Counted from the first letter of the stretch, positions 34,641 through 43,044 are shown. The stretch: 64,000 bases of DNA from G942493215 sp942493215 (GCA_942493215.1 OW818670.1:682001-746000); one strand, 5' to 3'. The notes: generated by a model from the letters alone, not told the origin. Numbers and translations are program-made.

Positions 34641-36128
34641 ATGGAAAAAGATATATACGGAGTAAATAATGAGTTAGAAACAATAAGGGATGTGTATCTA
34701 AATACAGCAAAGAAAAATTTGTTTGAAAGATTAATGAATAGAGAAAGCATTAGGCAAAGACTTAGAGAATTAAGTATGCTTCCTTTTGAAGATTTAAAGT
34801 TAAAAGCAATTCAAAATTTTTATAAAATAGAATCTGGTGAGGTTAATATAAAGGAGGCTGAAAGGCTTGAAACTGAATTAATGCTTGTTCTACTTGCTAT
34901 ACCGCCCGACAAAAAAAATGTTAATAAATACTGGTTAGAAAAAATGTCAAAAATAAAAAAGGCTAACTCGGATATGAATCCACAAAGAGTTTTAATTGAG
35001 GTAGCTGCATGCCATCCATTAAATGATGATAAACCAAATTCAGAATTTGAGTCCAGATTAAATAAGGCTATTCAAATATATAAAAAGGAAAAAGCAAAGG
35101 GCAATTTGGTAACCATTTATATACCAGGAAGTATACATAGTATTTCAATAAATGGGAAAACATTTACTGATTCAAAATCATTGAGTCAGGCAGGGAAAGA
35201 ATATTTAATATCAAATGGAATTCCTATCAAAGACATTAGAGCAGATGAAACCAATGAAAAATATAAAACCAATGGTGTATATAACTCTGGTGATGAATGC
35301 TATGTAGCAACGCGAATAGCTAGAGAAGAAAAAAGTGATAGAATTATTAGTATTGTATCACCTGTTCAAATATATAGGAAAGCACTTTTTTATATAGAGT
35401 TTGGATACTTACCGGAAATTTACACTGTTTCATTAGAACAATTAGCTCACAATTACATTGGTGAAGCATTTTTCAGTTTATACGTAACATACTTTAAAGA
35501 TCATGACTGGCAAGAGGAGTTCTTGGCTATAAAGACAAGACAAGAACGAAATATTGATTTTGAAGTTACTGATGATTATAACGAATTACTAGAAAATGGA
35601 ATAAACATTCCCGAAAGTATCAAATATATTAAATCTTTGTGGTTGGAAAAGTATAATTTAGCCGAACAAAAAAGACAAGCTAACAGAGAAAATAAGAATA
35701 TTATGATTTCCTATTTTCCTCTAGAAAATCAACAAAGTATTACTTTAGATGCAATAGAAAATATCGTCCAAATATGCCATGCCAATGCCCAAAGTAATAT
35801 AATCTTATGCAGTAGATTAGATGAAAATGAAGGTATTAAATTAATACAAGTATTAAATAACGCCGGAATAAATAATGTTGAGTTTATAAATATAAGTGAC
35901 ATAAATATGTTATTTGCCGAATATGGAAAGAGTCAGTGTGGACAGATGTATGTTGTTTGTCAAGCTGATGCATCTTTTGCTAGGGCATTTGAATATATTG
36001 AAAATGGTGTTGTTCCTTTAATATATGCCATTCCAAGTATTAATGATGACTACATTAATCAAATAGAAAGACTATATAACAAACTAATGCAAAATTATTA
36101 TGAGAGCGAAATTTCTAAATCAAGATAG
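34641..36128 (+). CDS. Hypothetical protein with YdcF/DUF218-like central region, 495 aa
   Basis: No firm family. The first 100 residues are helical and charged. The region from about 155 to 265 resembles the DUF218/YdcF (ElyC-SanA) fold: a strand VTIYIPGSIHS, then SQAGKEYLISNGIPIKDIRAD, then NTYNSGDE-like VYNSGDECYVATRIAREE and a strand RIISIVSPVQIYRKALFYIE, in the order seen in YdcF proteins (GIP..I..E, then an N/S-rich loop and helix). A second alpha/beta-like part spans 350-490. No signal peptide. The ribosome site is weak. Likely an accessory gene of the stretch following the tRNA-Pro island. Confidence 0.6.
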   Translation: MEKDIYGVNNELETIRDVYLNTAKKNLFERLMNRESIRQRLRELSMLPFEDLKLKAIQNFYKIESGEVNIKEAERLETELMLVLLAIPPDKKNVNKYWLEKMSKIKKANSDMNPQRVLIEVAACHPLNDDKPNSEFESRLNKAIQIYKKEKAKGNLVTIYIPGSIHSISINGKTFTDSKSLSQAGKEYLISNGIPIKDIRADETNEKYKTNGVYNSGDECYVATRIAREEKSDRIISIVSPVQIYRKALFYIEFGYLPEIYTVSLEQLAHNYIGEAFFSLYVTYFKDHDWQEEFLAIKTRQERNIDFEVTDDYNELLENGINIPESIKYIKSLWLEKYNLAEQKRQANRENKNIMISYFPLENQQSITLDAIENIVQICHANAQSNIILCSRLDENEGIKLIQVLNNAGINNVEFINISDINMLFAEYGKSQCGQMYVVCQADASFARAFEYIENGVVPLIYAIPSINDDYINQIERLYNKLMQNYYESEISKSR

Positions 36129-36178
36129 TTATTAATTTTCAGTTACATTAGGGACAAATAAAAATATAGATTTTAACA

Positions 36179-36209
36179 AAACTGTGAAAATAAATTCACG
36201 GTTTTTATT
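36179..36209 (+). terminator. Intrinsic terminator after the 34641 gene
   Basis: AAACTGTGAA (36179-36188) and TTCACGGTTT (36195-36204), with one wobble pair and a T tail. Confidence 0.75.
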
Positions 36210-36292
36210 ATAACAAACACAAAATTAATAGAATTGTTTTTCGAATTGTTATATACTTATATTAATGTTTAATAAGAAGGAGGATATCTAAT

Positions 36293-36982
36293 ATGACTAA
36301 TACCGCTGTTTTATTTATTTATGGTTTTATGGGGCATCCTACGGAATATGAAATATTAAAATCTTTTTTTAATAATTTAGGCTATGATACATATATTTTT
36401 GCTTTGTCAGGCCATCAAGGTAATAGAGTTAATAATACTAAAAGAGAATATTGGGAGAAGGATTGCATTGATAATATTGAATTATTAAAAAATAAAGGAT
36501 ATAAAAAAGTAATCCTAGTCGGTCATAGTATGGGTGGTGTTTTGGCATCCACTCTTGCTATAAAATATGATGATTATGTTATTAAACTAATATTAATTGA
36601 TGCAGCATTTGAATATCTAAAAATGAAGAATGGGAAATTAATGATATTATCTAGTTTAAGACAAAGTTTAAAAGTTTTAAAAGATATAAAGAATAGATTA
36701 CCTCTTTCACCAATCCATAACTGCTCTATATCGTCAGTAAAAGAATTTTGTTTAGTGGTCAAAGAGCATAGAAATGATATAGATAAAGTAAAATGTCCGG
36801 TTTTATTTATCCATGGGACTAATGATACAGTTGTTCCGCTTGAACAAGCAAGAAGAATATATGATAATCTTGATAATCAAAATAAAGAATTTATTGTGGT
36901 TGAAAATGGTTCACATTGGGTTTTATCTACTAAAATGAAAGATGAAATATATGAGAAAATAAATAAGTTTTTAGCAAAATAA
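36293..36982 (+). CDS. Alpha/beta hydrolase (carboxylesterase/monoacylglycerol lipase-like)
   Basis: A 229-residue hydrolase. FIYGFMGHPTEYE gives the oxyanion-hole strand, GHSMGG (about residues 79-84) the serine nucleophile, FIHGTNDTVVPL the acidic residue and NGSHWVL the catalytic His. The short cap and the length fit the Est30/monoacylglycerol lipase group of Bacillota. It has a strong AAGGAGG site. No signal peptide. The lipid or ester substrate is unknown. Confidence 0.88.
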   Translation: MTNTAVLFIYGFMGHPTEYEILKSFFNNLGYDTYIFALSGHQGNRVNNTKREYWEKDCIDNIELLKNKGYKKVILVGHSMGGVLASTLAIKYDDYVIKLILIDAAFEYLKMKNGKLMILSSLRQSLKVLKDIKNRLPLSPIHNCSISSVKEFCLVVKEHRNDIDKVKCPVLFIHGTNDTVVPLEQARRIYDNLDNQNKEFIVVENGSHWVLSTKMKDEIYEKINKFLAK

Positions 36983-37023
36983 AATTTATGATATAATCTA
37001 AATATTAGAGTAAGAAGGTAATT

Positions 37024-38832
37024 ATGAAGAAGATATTAGTAGGCTTTATTATTTTTATGTTAACAATTGTACCAGTATATGCTTATAAAGATAAGACCAA
37101 TAGTATAAATATTAATGTTTTTATTGACAAAAAAGGTAATGCTGAAGTTACAGAAACTTGGGATACGGAGGTAGCGAGTGGTACTGAAAACTATAAGCAA
37201 ATGCTTGATTTAAAAGATTCTATTGTTACTGATTTTATTGTAAGTGATGAAACAAATAAGATTTATGAAAATATTAATAACTGGAATTCTAGTGCTTCTT
37301 TGAATGATAAAAAGTTTAAAAGTGGTATTAAAGAAATTACCGATGGGATCGAACTTTGTTGGGGAGTTAGTGAATATGGTCATAAAGTTTATACCATAAA
37401 ATATAAAGTGAGTAATTTTGTTCAACAATATAATGATGCTCAGGGGATATATTTTACTTTGGTAAATAAATCTTCTATTCCTCCTCAAAATGTAAATATT
37501 GTTATAGCGTCTAATTATGCCTTTTCAAACGATAATACCTATCTTTGGGCATATGGATACCAAGGAACGGATATTATTAGTAATAGCAGCATTATTTTAA
37601 AAGGAACGAATTTTTCAGAGAATGATTATGTTGTAGTTTTGGCTAAATTTAAAAAAAATTTCTTTATGACATCATCAAAAGTTAATAGTAATTTTGATAA
37701 AGTTCTTGAACAAGCCGAAAAAGGTGTTGAAGATGATACTGAAAAAAAAGAAGATCTCTTTACAATTATATATGCTACAGTAGCTATAATTTTTATCCTT
37801 AATATTGCAACAGGTTATGATATTATTTTTGCCGCTATAGCAGGATATATATGGTTTAGTATACATAATCCATTATTAGCACTATTATTTTATACATTAT
37901 ATTATATTTATTCACGAATATGGACTAATAGAGAAGATGTTAAAACCTATATAAAAAGTATTGTTAGATTTAATAACACTCATAAAAACAAGGATATTGA
38001 ATATTATCGTGATATTCCTTTTGATAGTAATATTGATATGCTTATTGTAACAGCTATCAATTATGACGTTATTGGTAAAACTAATGGTTTATTAGGTGCT
38101 TATTTTTTAAAGTGGTTTAGAGAAGGAAAATTGCATATAGTTACTGATGAGTTAGGAAGAAAACAATTAGATCTTACCAGTTTAAGTAGTACTGATAAAA
38201 ATGAATTATTTATAATGCAGAATATTAAAATTGCCGCTGGAAATGATAATCTTTTAGCTGAAAGAGAATTAAAACGGTGGATGAAAATAAATTATCATGA
38301 CTATAATAATATTCTTAGAACTTCTTTCTATAATGGAGCTAATAGACTTTATCAACAAGGATATGTCGTAAATAAAAGTTTGATAGGAACAAAATTTGAT
38401 ACATCGGCTCTTAATGCAACCGAAAAGTTAGACCTACAAGCAGCTAATTTAAGAGGATTAAAAAAGTATTTAATAAATTTCACATCGATTAAAGATAAAG
38501 AACCAATGGAAATAAGTTTGTGGGAAGACTATTTAATTGCTGCTCAAGTTTTAGGTATTGCTAATAAGGTTATGCGTCAATTAAGAAAGCTATATCCTGA
38601 TTTTGAAAAGTCCATCAAATTAGAACTAGAAGAACTAAATCATATTGCAAGCCTATCAAATTATGCCTACCGTTCTTATTATCGTTCTTCTTTCAGAGAA
38701 AATATCCGTTCTAATTCATCAAGGCATGATAAACTAGGAAGTCGATTATTTGGGAGTGGTGGATCTAGCTCCCTTGGTGGTGGATCGGGTTCGCGTGGTG
38801 GTGGATCGTCAGCATCTAGTGGGCGAAGATAA
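37024..38832 (+). CDS. DUF2207 membrane protein with signal peptide
   Basis: A 602-residue surface membrane protein. Residues 1-20 (MKKILVGFIIFMLTIVPVYA) are a signal peptide. An external domain of about 210 residues with INVFIDKKGNAEVTETWD and later YTIKYKVSNFV matches DUF2207. Membrane segments follow near 250-300, then a cytoplasmic region with DIPFDSNIDMLIVTAINY. The tail is rich in Gly and Ser (GSGGSSSLGGGSGSRGGG), typical of the family. Role unknown. AAGGTAATT precedes the ATG. Confidence 0.9.
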   Translation: MKKILVGFIIFMLTIVPVYAYKDKTNSININVFIDKKGNAEVTETWDTEVASGTENYKQMLDLKDSIVTDFIVSDETNKIYENINNWNSSASLNDKKFKSGIKEITDGIELCWGVSEYGHKVYTIKYKVSNFVQQYNDAQGIYFTLVNKSSIPPQNVNIVIASNYAFSNDNTYLWAYGYQGTDIISNSSIILKGTNFSENDYVVVLAKFKKNFFMTSSKVNSNFDKVLEQAEKGVEDDTEKKEDLFTIIYATVAIIFILNIATGYDIIFAAIAGYIWFSIHNPLLALLFYTLYYIYSRIWTNREDVKTYIKSIVRFNNTHKNKDIEYYRDIPFDSNIDMLIVTAINYDVIGKTNGLLGAYFLKWFREGKLHIVTDELGRKQLDLTSLSSTDKNELFIMQNIKIAAGNDNLLAERELKRWMKINYHDYNNILRTSFYNGANRLYQQGYVVNKSLIGTKFDTSALNATEKLDLQAANLRGLKKYLINFTSIKDKEPMEISLWEDYLIAAQVLGIANKVMRQLRKLYPDFEKSIKLELEELNHIASLSNYAYRSYYRSSFRENIRSNSSRHDKLGSRLFGSGGSSSLGGGSGSRGGGSSASSGRR

Positions 38833-38875
38833 ACGAGTATATTTGTTTGAATTAGTGGGATTAATATATAACCTC

Positions 38876-38906
38876 TTGACTCTCTATTTAAGTAGAGTGT
38901 TATAGT
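38876..38906 (+). promoter_or_regulatory. MerR-type promoter with 19-base spacer
   Basis: TTGACT (38876-38881) and TATAGT (38901-38906) are 19 bases apart, and the spacer carries the dyad ACTCTCTA / TAGAGT. An over-long spacer with a central palindrome is the mark of promoters twisted into shape by MerR regulators. The gene that follows encodes one. Confidence 0.82.
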
Positions 38907-38924
38907 GTAGTTAAAGGAGGGAAA

Positions 38925-39314
38925 ATGTTATTTAAAATAGGTGACTTTTCTAAAAAAACAGGTATATCTATTAGAACTTTAAGATACTATGATCAAATGG
39001 ATTTATTTAAGCCTCAAGAAATAGATTTGTTTACTAATTATCGTTATTATAATGAAGAACAAATTGAAGATTTAGAGTTAATAATAATGCTAAAAGAAGC
39101 AGGCTTTTCATTAGAAGAAATAAAGAATAGTTGGAATAATTTTAATGAGGATATAATGTTAAAAAAGAAAAGCAGATTATTTAAAGAAATAGGCGATGTA
39201 AGAGAAAAAATTAAAAAAGTCGACTATTTAAGAAGTAATATTAGTAAAGGTAAAATTATTTTTAAGGTTAGTTCCAATGACGAAACACAAAAGAAAAAAT
39301 CTTTATTTAAGTAA
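38925..39314 (+). CDS. MerR family transcriptional regulator
   Basis: A 129-residue regulator. The N-terminal winged helix is typical: FKIGDFSKKTGISIRTLRYYDQMDLFKP, then NYRYYNEEQIEDLELIIMLKEAGFSLEEIK. A dimerisation helix follows (about 75-110) and only a short tail, without a clear metal-binding Cys pair, so the inducer is unknown. It probably acts on its own 19-base-spacer promoter. The TraG-like ATPase gene starts 18 bases after it, so the two form an operon. Confidence 0.93.
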   Translation: MLFKIGDFSKKTGISIRTLRYYDQMDLFKPQEIDLFTNYRYYNEEQIEDLELIIMLKEAGFSLEEIKNSWNNFNEDIMLKKKSRLFKEIGDVREKIKKVDYLRSNISKGKIIFKVSSNDETQKKKSLFK

Positions 39315-39332
39315 AAGAAAGGAATGATTTAT

Positions 39333-40400
39333 ATGTTGAACAAAGATACTAATATAGTAATAGGAAAAATTAATACTGGTAAAACAAGGGGTCTAATGTT
39401 AAAAGAAGTAGAACGAGCTATAGAAAATAATGAGAATTTATTAATCCTGGATAATAAGGAAGAATATTATGGTACTTATGCTAAAAGAATGCAAGAAACA
39501 GGATATAATGTTCAAGTGTTAAACTTAAAAGATGCCAAGCAATCACATGGTTTTAATCCATTAGTATTACCATATACTATATATAAGAATGGTAATATTG
39601 ATATGGCCGTTGATTTAATTAGAATAATGGCTTTAGAAATATTTAAAGAAGATAGCGTTAATACTGATCCATACTGGTGTAATTCAGCAGCTGATTATTT
39701 TGTTGGTTTAGTAATGATCTTATTTAAAGAAGGAAAAGAAGATGAAATAAATTTGGGTAGTATTGGTGTGATGCTTACTCAGGGTGAAGAAAAGCAAGAT
39801 GATAAATTACTTATGAGATCATATTTAGAAAAACTAAATCCGTTAGATATTGTCTATATTACAGCGGCTACCGTAGCCTTTGCGCCTACAGATACTAGGG
39901 CTAGTATTTTATCAGTTATGCGTCAAAAAATTAATATGTTTTTTATGCGTCAAAATTTATTATCGGTATTATGCTCTAATGATATAAAGTTAACAGAATT
40001 AAAAGATAAAACGGCTATTTTTATTATTGGTAATGAAAGAACTAATATTATTGCTAATATTTTGATTCATCAATTAATTACAATTGTTGAATTGAATAAA
40101 ATGCCATTTACTTTATTATTAGATAATTTTGATTCTTTACCTGTCTTAATTGATTTTAAAAATTTAATTGAAGACGCCTCTCATAATAATTTAAAAGTTA
40201 GTGTTGTTATAAGAGATAAAGATGAAATAGAAAATAGATATGGTAAATATAATATCAGTAAGTTTCAAAATGTTATTGAAGTAGATGAAAAAAAATTAGA
40301 TTTAATGGAAATAGGAACTAGTTTCAAATATCCACAATTTAAAGCTATAAAACCTAATTATTTTAATCTTATAGAATTTATGAAAAATAATACTAAATAA
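39333..40400 (+). CDS. Orphan TraG/VirD4-like ATPase
   Basis: A 355-residue soluble protein with the fold of type IV coupling ATPases. Counting from ATG 39333 (AAAGGA nine bases upstream), Walker A is GKINTGKT (8-15 after the first Asn-rich turn). LLILDNKEEYYGTYAKRMQETGYNV, then SHGFNPL, match the 'DPKGELY....GY.V...N....S..YNPL' stretch of TraG/VirD4, and DPYWCNSAADYFVGL and PTDTRASILSVM also match. Walker B reads LLLDNFDSLP, with Asn in place of the catalytic Glu of DEF. Membrane helices are missing, as are other conjugation genes. It is probably not a working DNA pump but a repurposed relative; function unknown. Confidence 0.75.
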   Translation: MLNKDTNIVIGKINTGKTRGLMLKEVERAIENNENLLILDNKEEYYGTYAKRMQETGYNVQVLNLKDAKQSHGFNPLVLPYTIYKNGNIDMAVDLIRIMALEIFKEDSVNTDPYWCNSAADYFVGLVMILFKEGKEDEINLGSIGVMLTQGEEKQDDKLLMRSYLEKLNPLDIVYITAATVAFAPTDTRASILSVMRQKINMFFMRQNLLSVLCSNDIKLTELKDKTAIFIIGNERTNIIANILIHQLITIVELNKMPFTLLLDNFDSLPVLIDFKNLIEDASHNNLKVSVVIRDKDEIENRYGKYNISKFQNVIEVDEKKLDLMEIGTSFKYPQFKAIKPNYFNLIEFMKNNTK

Positions 40401-40414
40401 GAAAATATCAAAAG

Positions 40415-40441
40415 AAAACCAGATAAATTTTATCTGGTTTT
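40415..40441. terminator. Bidirectional terminator between TraG-like and CDGSH genes
   Basis: AAAACCAGATAAA (40415-40427) and TTTATCTGGTTTT (40429-40441), a near-perfect long hairpin between convergent genes. Confidence 0.88.
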
Positions 40442-40449
40442 AATAACGT

Positions 40450-41118
40450 TTAATTGTTATCTTTCTTATAACCTAATGCGACATGACTGGAATCACAAAA
40501 AGGTTTATTTTGAGATTCACCACAACAACATAACGTTACGCGATTTCTAATTTCATAGTTATCACCATCGGCTGATATGACGGGGATATTACCTTTAACA
40601 AATAATGGACCATTACATTTACGACTAGGATCTTTAATTACACTAATACTTTGTTCATATGTTGGCTCAATAGGACCATTACCATCAAAAATTACTAATC
40701 GTCCTGATGGACATTCACATGCCATTTTAACAGCTGCATTGACCGTTTCTTTGGTATTAGCTTGTTCGGTTACATTCCAAGCATCACCATATGATGAATG
40801 ACAGAATCTAGCAAAAGCACATAGTTTTTCAACATCAGCTAACATAAGTAACGGACCTTTGTAAAATTTAGCTTGTTCCATATAAGTCTTTTTATTATCT
40901 GTTTCTTGTCCATTAAAATGACGTTTAATATGTGAACCATCACAAAAAGGTTTATTTTTAGAATGACCACAACGACATAATGAATAAATATCACCAACGT
41001 CATATTTCTTTCCATCCTGGAATCTAACACCGTATTCTTCTTGAATAATTATTTTTTCATCTAATGGTATTTTTCCGCTTACTAAATAAGGACCATTTTT
41101 GACAATTTTAATAGGCAT
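40450..41118 (-). CDS. CDGSH iron-sulfur protein with central ferredoxin-like domain
   Basis: A 222-residue Fe-S protein. Two CDGSH-type motifs bind 2Fe-2S clusters by three Cys and one His: CRCGHSKNKPFCDGSH near the N-terminus and CCCGESQNKPFCDSSH near the C-terminus (the second with Asp-Ser-Ser). Between them lies a divergent one-cluster ferredoxin domain (Fer4_19/DUF1271) with LCAFARFCHSSYGDAWN and ACECPSGRL. The usual role is electron transfer or redox sensing. ATG 41118 is chosen because GGAGG sits 8 bases upstream; the ATG at 41133 is part of that site. Confidence 0.92.
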   Translation of the reverse strand: MPIKIVKNGPYLVSGKIPLDEKIIIQEEYGVRFQDGKKYDVGDIYSLCRCGHSKNKPFCDGSHIKRHFNGQETDNKKTYMEQAKFYKGPLLMLADVEKLCAFARFCHSSYGDAWNVTEQANTKETVNAAVKMACECPSGRLVIFDGNGPIEPTYEQSISVIKDPSRKCNGPLFVKGNIPVISADGDNYEIRNRVTLCCCGESQNKPFCDSSHVALGYKKDNN

Positions 41119-41243
41119 ACTTTTATCCTCCATAAGTTAATTATATAATTAGTTTTATAATATTACAATATTATAGAAATATGAATAAATAATAATATTT
41201 AAAATTACTCAACAATTTGTTATAATATAATAAAGGTGATAGG

Positions 41244-41738
41244 ATGAAAGAAATATGGTTAGCAGGTGGATGTTTCTGGGGATTGGAAGAGTACTTTTCA
41301 AGAATTGATGGAGTTACCAATGTTGATGTAGGATACGCTAATGGGAGAATAAGGAAAACAAAATATATATTGTTACCATTAACGGATCATGTCGAAACAG
41401 TTCATATTACTTACGATGAAAGTAAAATAAATCTAAATAAAATATTAGATTATTATTTTATGGCTATTGATCCAACGGCTATTAATAGGCAAGGAAATGA
41501 TCGGGGTCGTCAATATCGAACCGGAATTTACTATATTAATGATGAAGATTTATCAATCATTGATAACAGAGTTAGTGAGGAGCAAAAAAAACATAACAAA
41601 ATAATTATGGTTGAAGTTCAAGAATTAAATAATTATCTTCGAGCTGAGGAATATCACCAAGACTATTTAAAAAAACATCCTAATGGTTATTGTCACATTG
41701 ATTTATCATTATTAACGAAAGAACAAAATAATAAGTAG
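41244..41738 (+). CDS. msrA: Peptide methionine sulfoxide reductase MsrA
   Basis: Repairs methionine S-sulfoxide in proteins. The 164-residue protein has the catalytic loop GGCFWGLEEYF with Cys10, then VGYANG, DHVETVHITYD, ID..AINRQGNDRGRQYRTGIYY, and AEEYHQDYLKKHP, all in MsrA order. The stretch after VGYANG is shorter and more divergent than in E. coli MsrA (the TGHAE part reads TDHVET). One further Cys near residue 151 (NGYCHIDL) could act as the resolving Cys. AAGGTGATAGG precedes the start. It fits with desulfoferrodoxin as oxidative-stress defence. Confidence 0.92.
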   Translation: MKEIWLAGGCFWGLEEYFSRIDGVTNVDVGYANGRIRKTKYILLPLTDHVETVHITYDESKINLNKILDYYFMAIDPTAINRQGNDRGRQYRTGIYYINDEDLSIIDNRVSEEQKKHNKIIMVEVQELNNYLRAEEYHQDYLKKHPNGYCHIDLSLLTKEQNNK

Positions 41739-41839
41739 CACATTTGTATAGAAAAAATAAAATAATTAGTCGAAACCACATTCATATCTTATTAGGTGGA
41801 ATATCTTATTATAGAAACACATGATAAGGAGGGATATAA

Positions 41840-42025
41840 ATGCCTTTGGGATATGGTTATGGTCCTGGATATGGCTACGGTGGTGGCTACGGTGGTGGCT
41901 GCGGATGCGGCGGCTACGGTGGCGGTTGTGGCTGCGGTGGCGGAATTATTTGGATCATTATAATTATTTTTGTTATTTTTGCATTATGTGGCTGGAATAA
42001 CTCTGGTTTTAATGGTCGCCATTAA
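41840..42025 (+). CDS. Gly/Cys-rich small membrane protein (YjcZ-like)
   Basis: A 61-residue protein. Residues 1-34 are an irregular repeat of GYG, GGGYGG and CGCGG with four Cys in two CGC pairs; residues 35-51 are one hydrophobic helix (GIIWIIIIIFVIFALCGW); the end is short and polar. This glycine-run-plus-helix form recalls the YjcZ/YczN-type mini-proteins of spore formers. The local base composition is richer in G and C than the neighbours because of the Gly codons. GGAGGG lies 6 bases before the ATG, and a terminator follows, so it is an independent small gene. Confidence 0.8.
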   Translation: MPLGYGYGPGYGYGGGYGGGCGCGGYGGGCGCGGGIIWIIIIIFVIFALCGWNNSGFNGRH

Positions 42026-42032
42026 AGAAATG

Positions 42033-42062
42033 AAACTTATGAAAAAATCATAAGTTTTTTTT
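42033..42062 (+). terminator. Intrinsic terminator after the Gly/Cys-rich gene
   Basis: AAACTTATGA (42033-42042) and TCATAAGTTT (42048-42057), loop of five A, then T residues. Confidence 0.88.
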
Positions 42063-42108
42063 AGTATTAAAATTATAAATTTACTAATAATAATTGTGGA
42101 GGAAAAAT

Positions 42109-42546
42109 ATGAATCAAAATTTAGAACTATTAGAGTATATTTATCAAAATGCCCAGATGGGTGTTCACACTTTAACGAAATTAATTAAAGACTTAAATGG
42201 ACGAGAAAACAAAATAAAAAAAGATGTTGAAGAACAATTAAAAGGATATGAATATTATTTAGATGAAAGTAAAAAACTATTAGAGAGTGATAATGCAAAA
42301 GTAAAGGACAATTCAATACTAACAAAATTAATGTCGGCTATTGGAATTGATAAAGAGGTAGCTCATGATAATAGTGATGCAGGTATTGCCCATATGCTAA
42401 TAGAAGGAATTAATATGGGTATTGTTGATATTACTTCTAAAATAGATAATTATGAAGGATCTACTAATGATAAAAACATTGGTTTAGCAAGGAAATTCTT
42501 AAAGTTTCAAGAAGATCAATTAAAAATTATTGAGAAGTATTTATAA
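42109..42546 (+). CDS. Ferritin-like four-helix protein, DUF2383-like
   Basis: A 145-residue, almost wholly helical soluble protein. Four long amphipathic helices can be marked out (about 3-30, 35-62, 85-115, 120-145), in the manner of DUF2383/DUF305-like ferritin-fold proteins. Metal ligands (a clear ExxH) are not obvious apart from a His near residue 20 and HD at about 86. ATG 42109 follows GGAGG by 7 bases; the longer frame from TTG 42094 runs through that site. A terminator follows. Function unknown. Confidence 0.65.
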   Translation: MNQNLELLEYIYQNAQMGVHTLTKLIKDLNGRENKIKKDVEEQLKGYEYYLDESKKLLESDNAKVKDNSILTKLMSAIGIDKEVAHDNSDAGIAHMLIEGINMGIVDITSKIDNYEGSTNDKNIGLARKFLKFQEDQLKIIEKYL

Positions 42547-42572
42547 AACTGTTTATTAAAACAGTTTTTTTA
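42545..42572 (+). terminator. Intrinsic terminator after the 42109 gene
   Basis: AAAACTGTTT (42545-42554), loop ATTA, AAACAGTTTT, then further T; it overlaps the stop. Confidence 0.85.
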
Positions 42573-42624
42573 ATTATTAATTTAATTCCCATAGCGAACA
42601 TGTTATAATTAAAATGGTGATAGA

Positions 42625-43044
42625 ATGAAGAAAGTGTATTTTGCAGGTTCCATTAGAGGTGGAAGAGATAATGTTGATGATTATTTTAAAATTATTGAAT
42701 ATTTAAAAAATAATTTTATGGTATTAACGGAACATATTGGTGATAAAAATTTAAGTACTAATGGTGAAGTTAATAAGACACCGGAATTTATTTATAATCG
42801 GGATATGGCATGGGTAACCGAAGCTGATTTTGTTGTCGCTGAAGTATCAAATCCCTCTTTAGGGGTTGGTTATGAAATAGGTTATGCTGAAAGCATTAAT
42901 AAACCTATTCTATGTCTCTATAAAGATAAAGAAGATGTCAGAGTATCATTTATGATTTTAGGTAATAAAAAATTAAATACATATGGATATAAAACCATTG
43001 AAGATGCTTATCAAATAATCGATAATTTCTTTGGAAATATTTGA
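42625..43044 (+). CDS. Nucleoside 2-deoxyribosyltransferase / DNPH1-like N-hydrolase
   Basis: A 139-residue enzyme of the nucleoside 2-deoxyribosyltransferase fold, closest in pattern to DNPH1 (Rcl), which cleaves the base from deoxynucleoside monophosphates. Matching features are YFAGSIRGGR (6-14), VLTEHIGD (33-40), RDMAWVTEADFVVAEVSNPSLGVGYEIGYA with Asp69 and the catalytic Glu84, and PILCLYK. It would remove odd deoxynucleotides. Two HD-domain proteins of dNTPase type follow, which strengthens a nucleotide-pool role. The ATG follows GGTGATAG. It ends in UGA. Confidence 0.88.
   Translation: MKKVYFAGSIRGGRDNVDDYFKIIEYLKNNFMVLTEHIGDKNLSTNGEVNKTPEFIYNRDMAWVTEADFVVAEVSNPSLGVGYEIGYAESINKPILCLYKDKEDVRVSFMILGNKKLNTYGYKTIEDAYQIIDNFFGNI

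Noticed and set aside
39333..40400. TraG-like gene as part of an integrated conjugative element
   Set aside because: No relaxase, other type IV secretion, integrase or attachment repeat lies near it; flanking genes look chromosomal.
41840..41945. GGTGGC-type repeats read as a DNA repeat or CRISPR-like array
   Set aside because: The repeats are irregular and follow the codon frame of a Gly-rich protein; there are no spacers.
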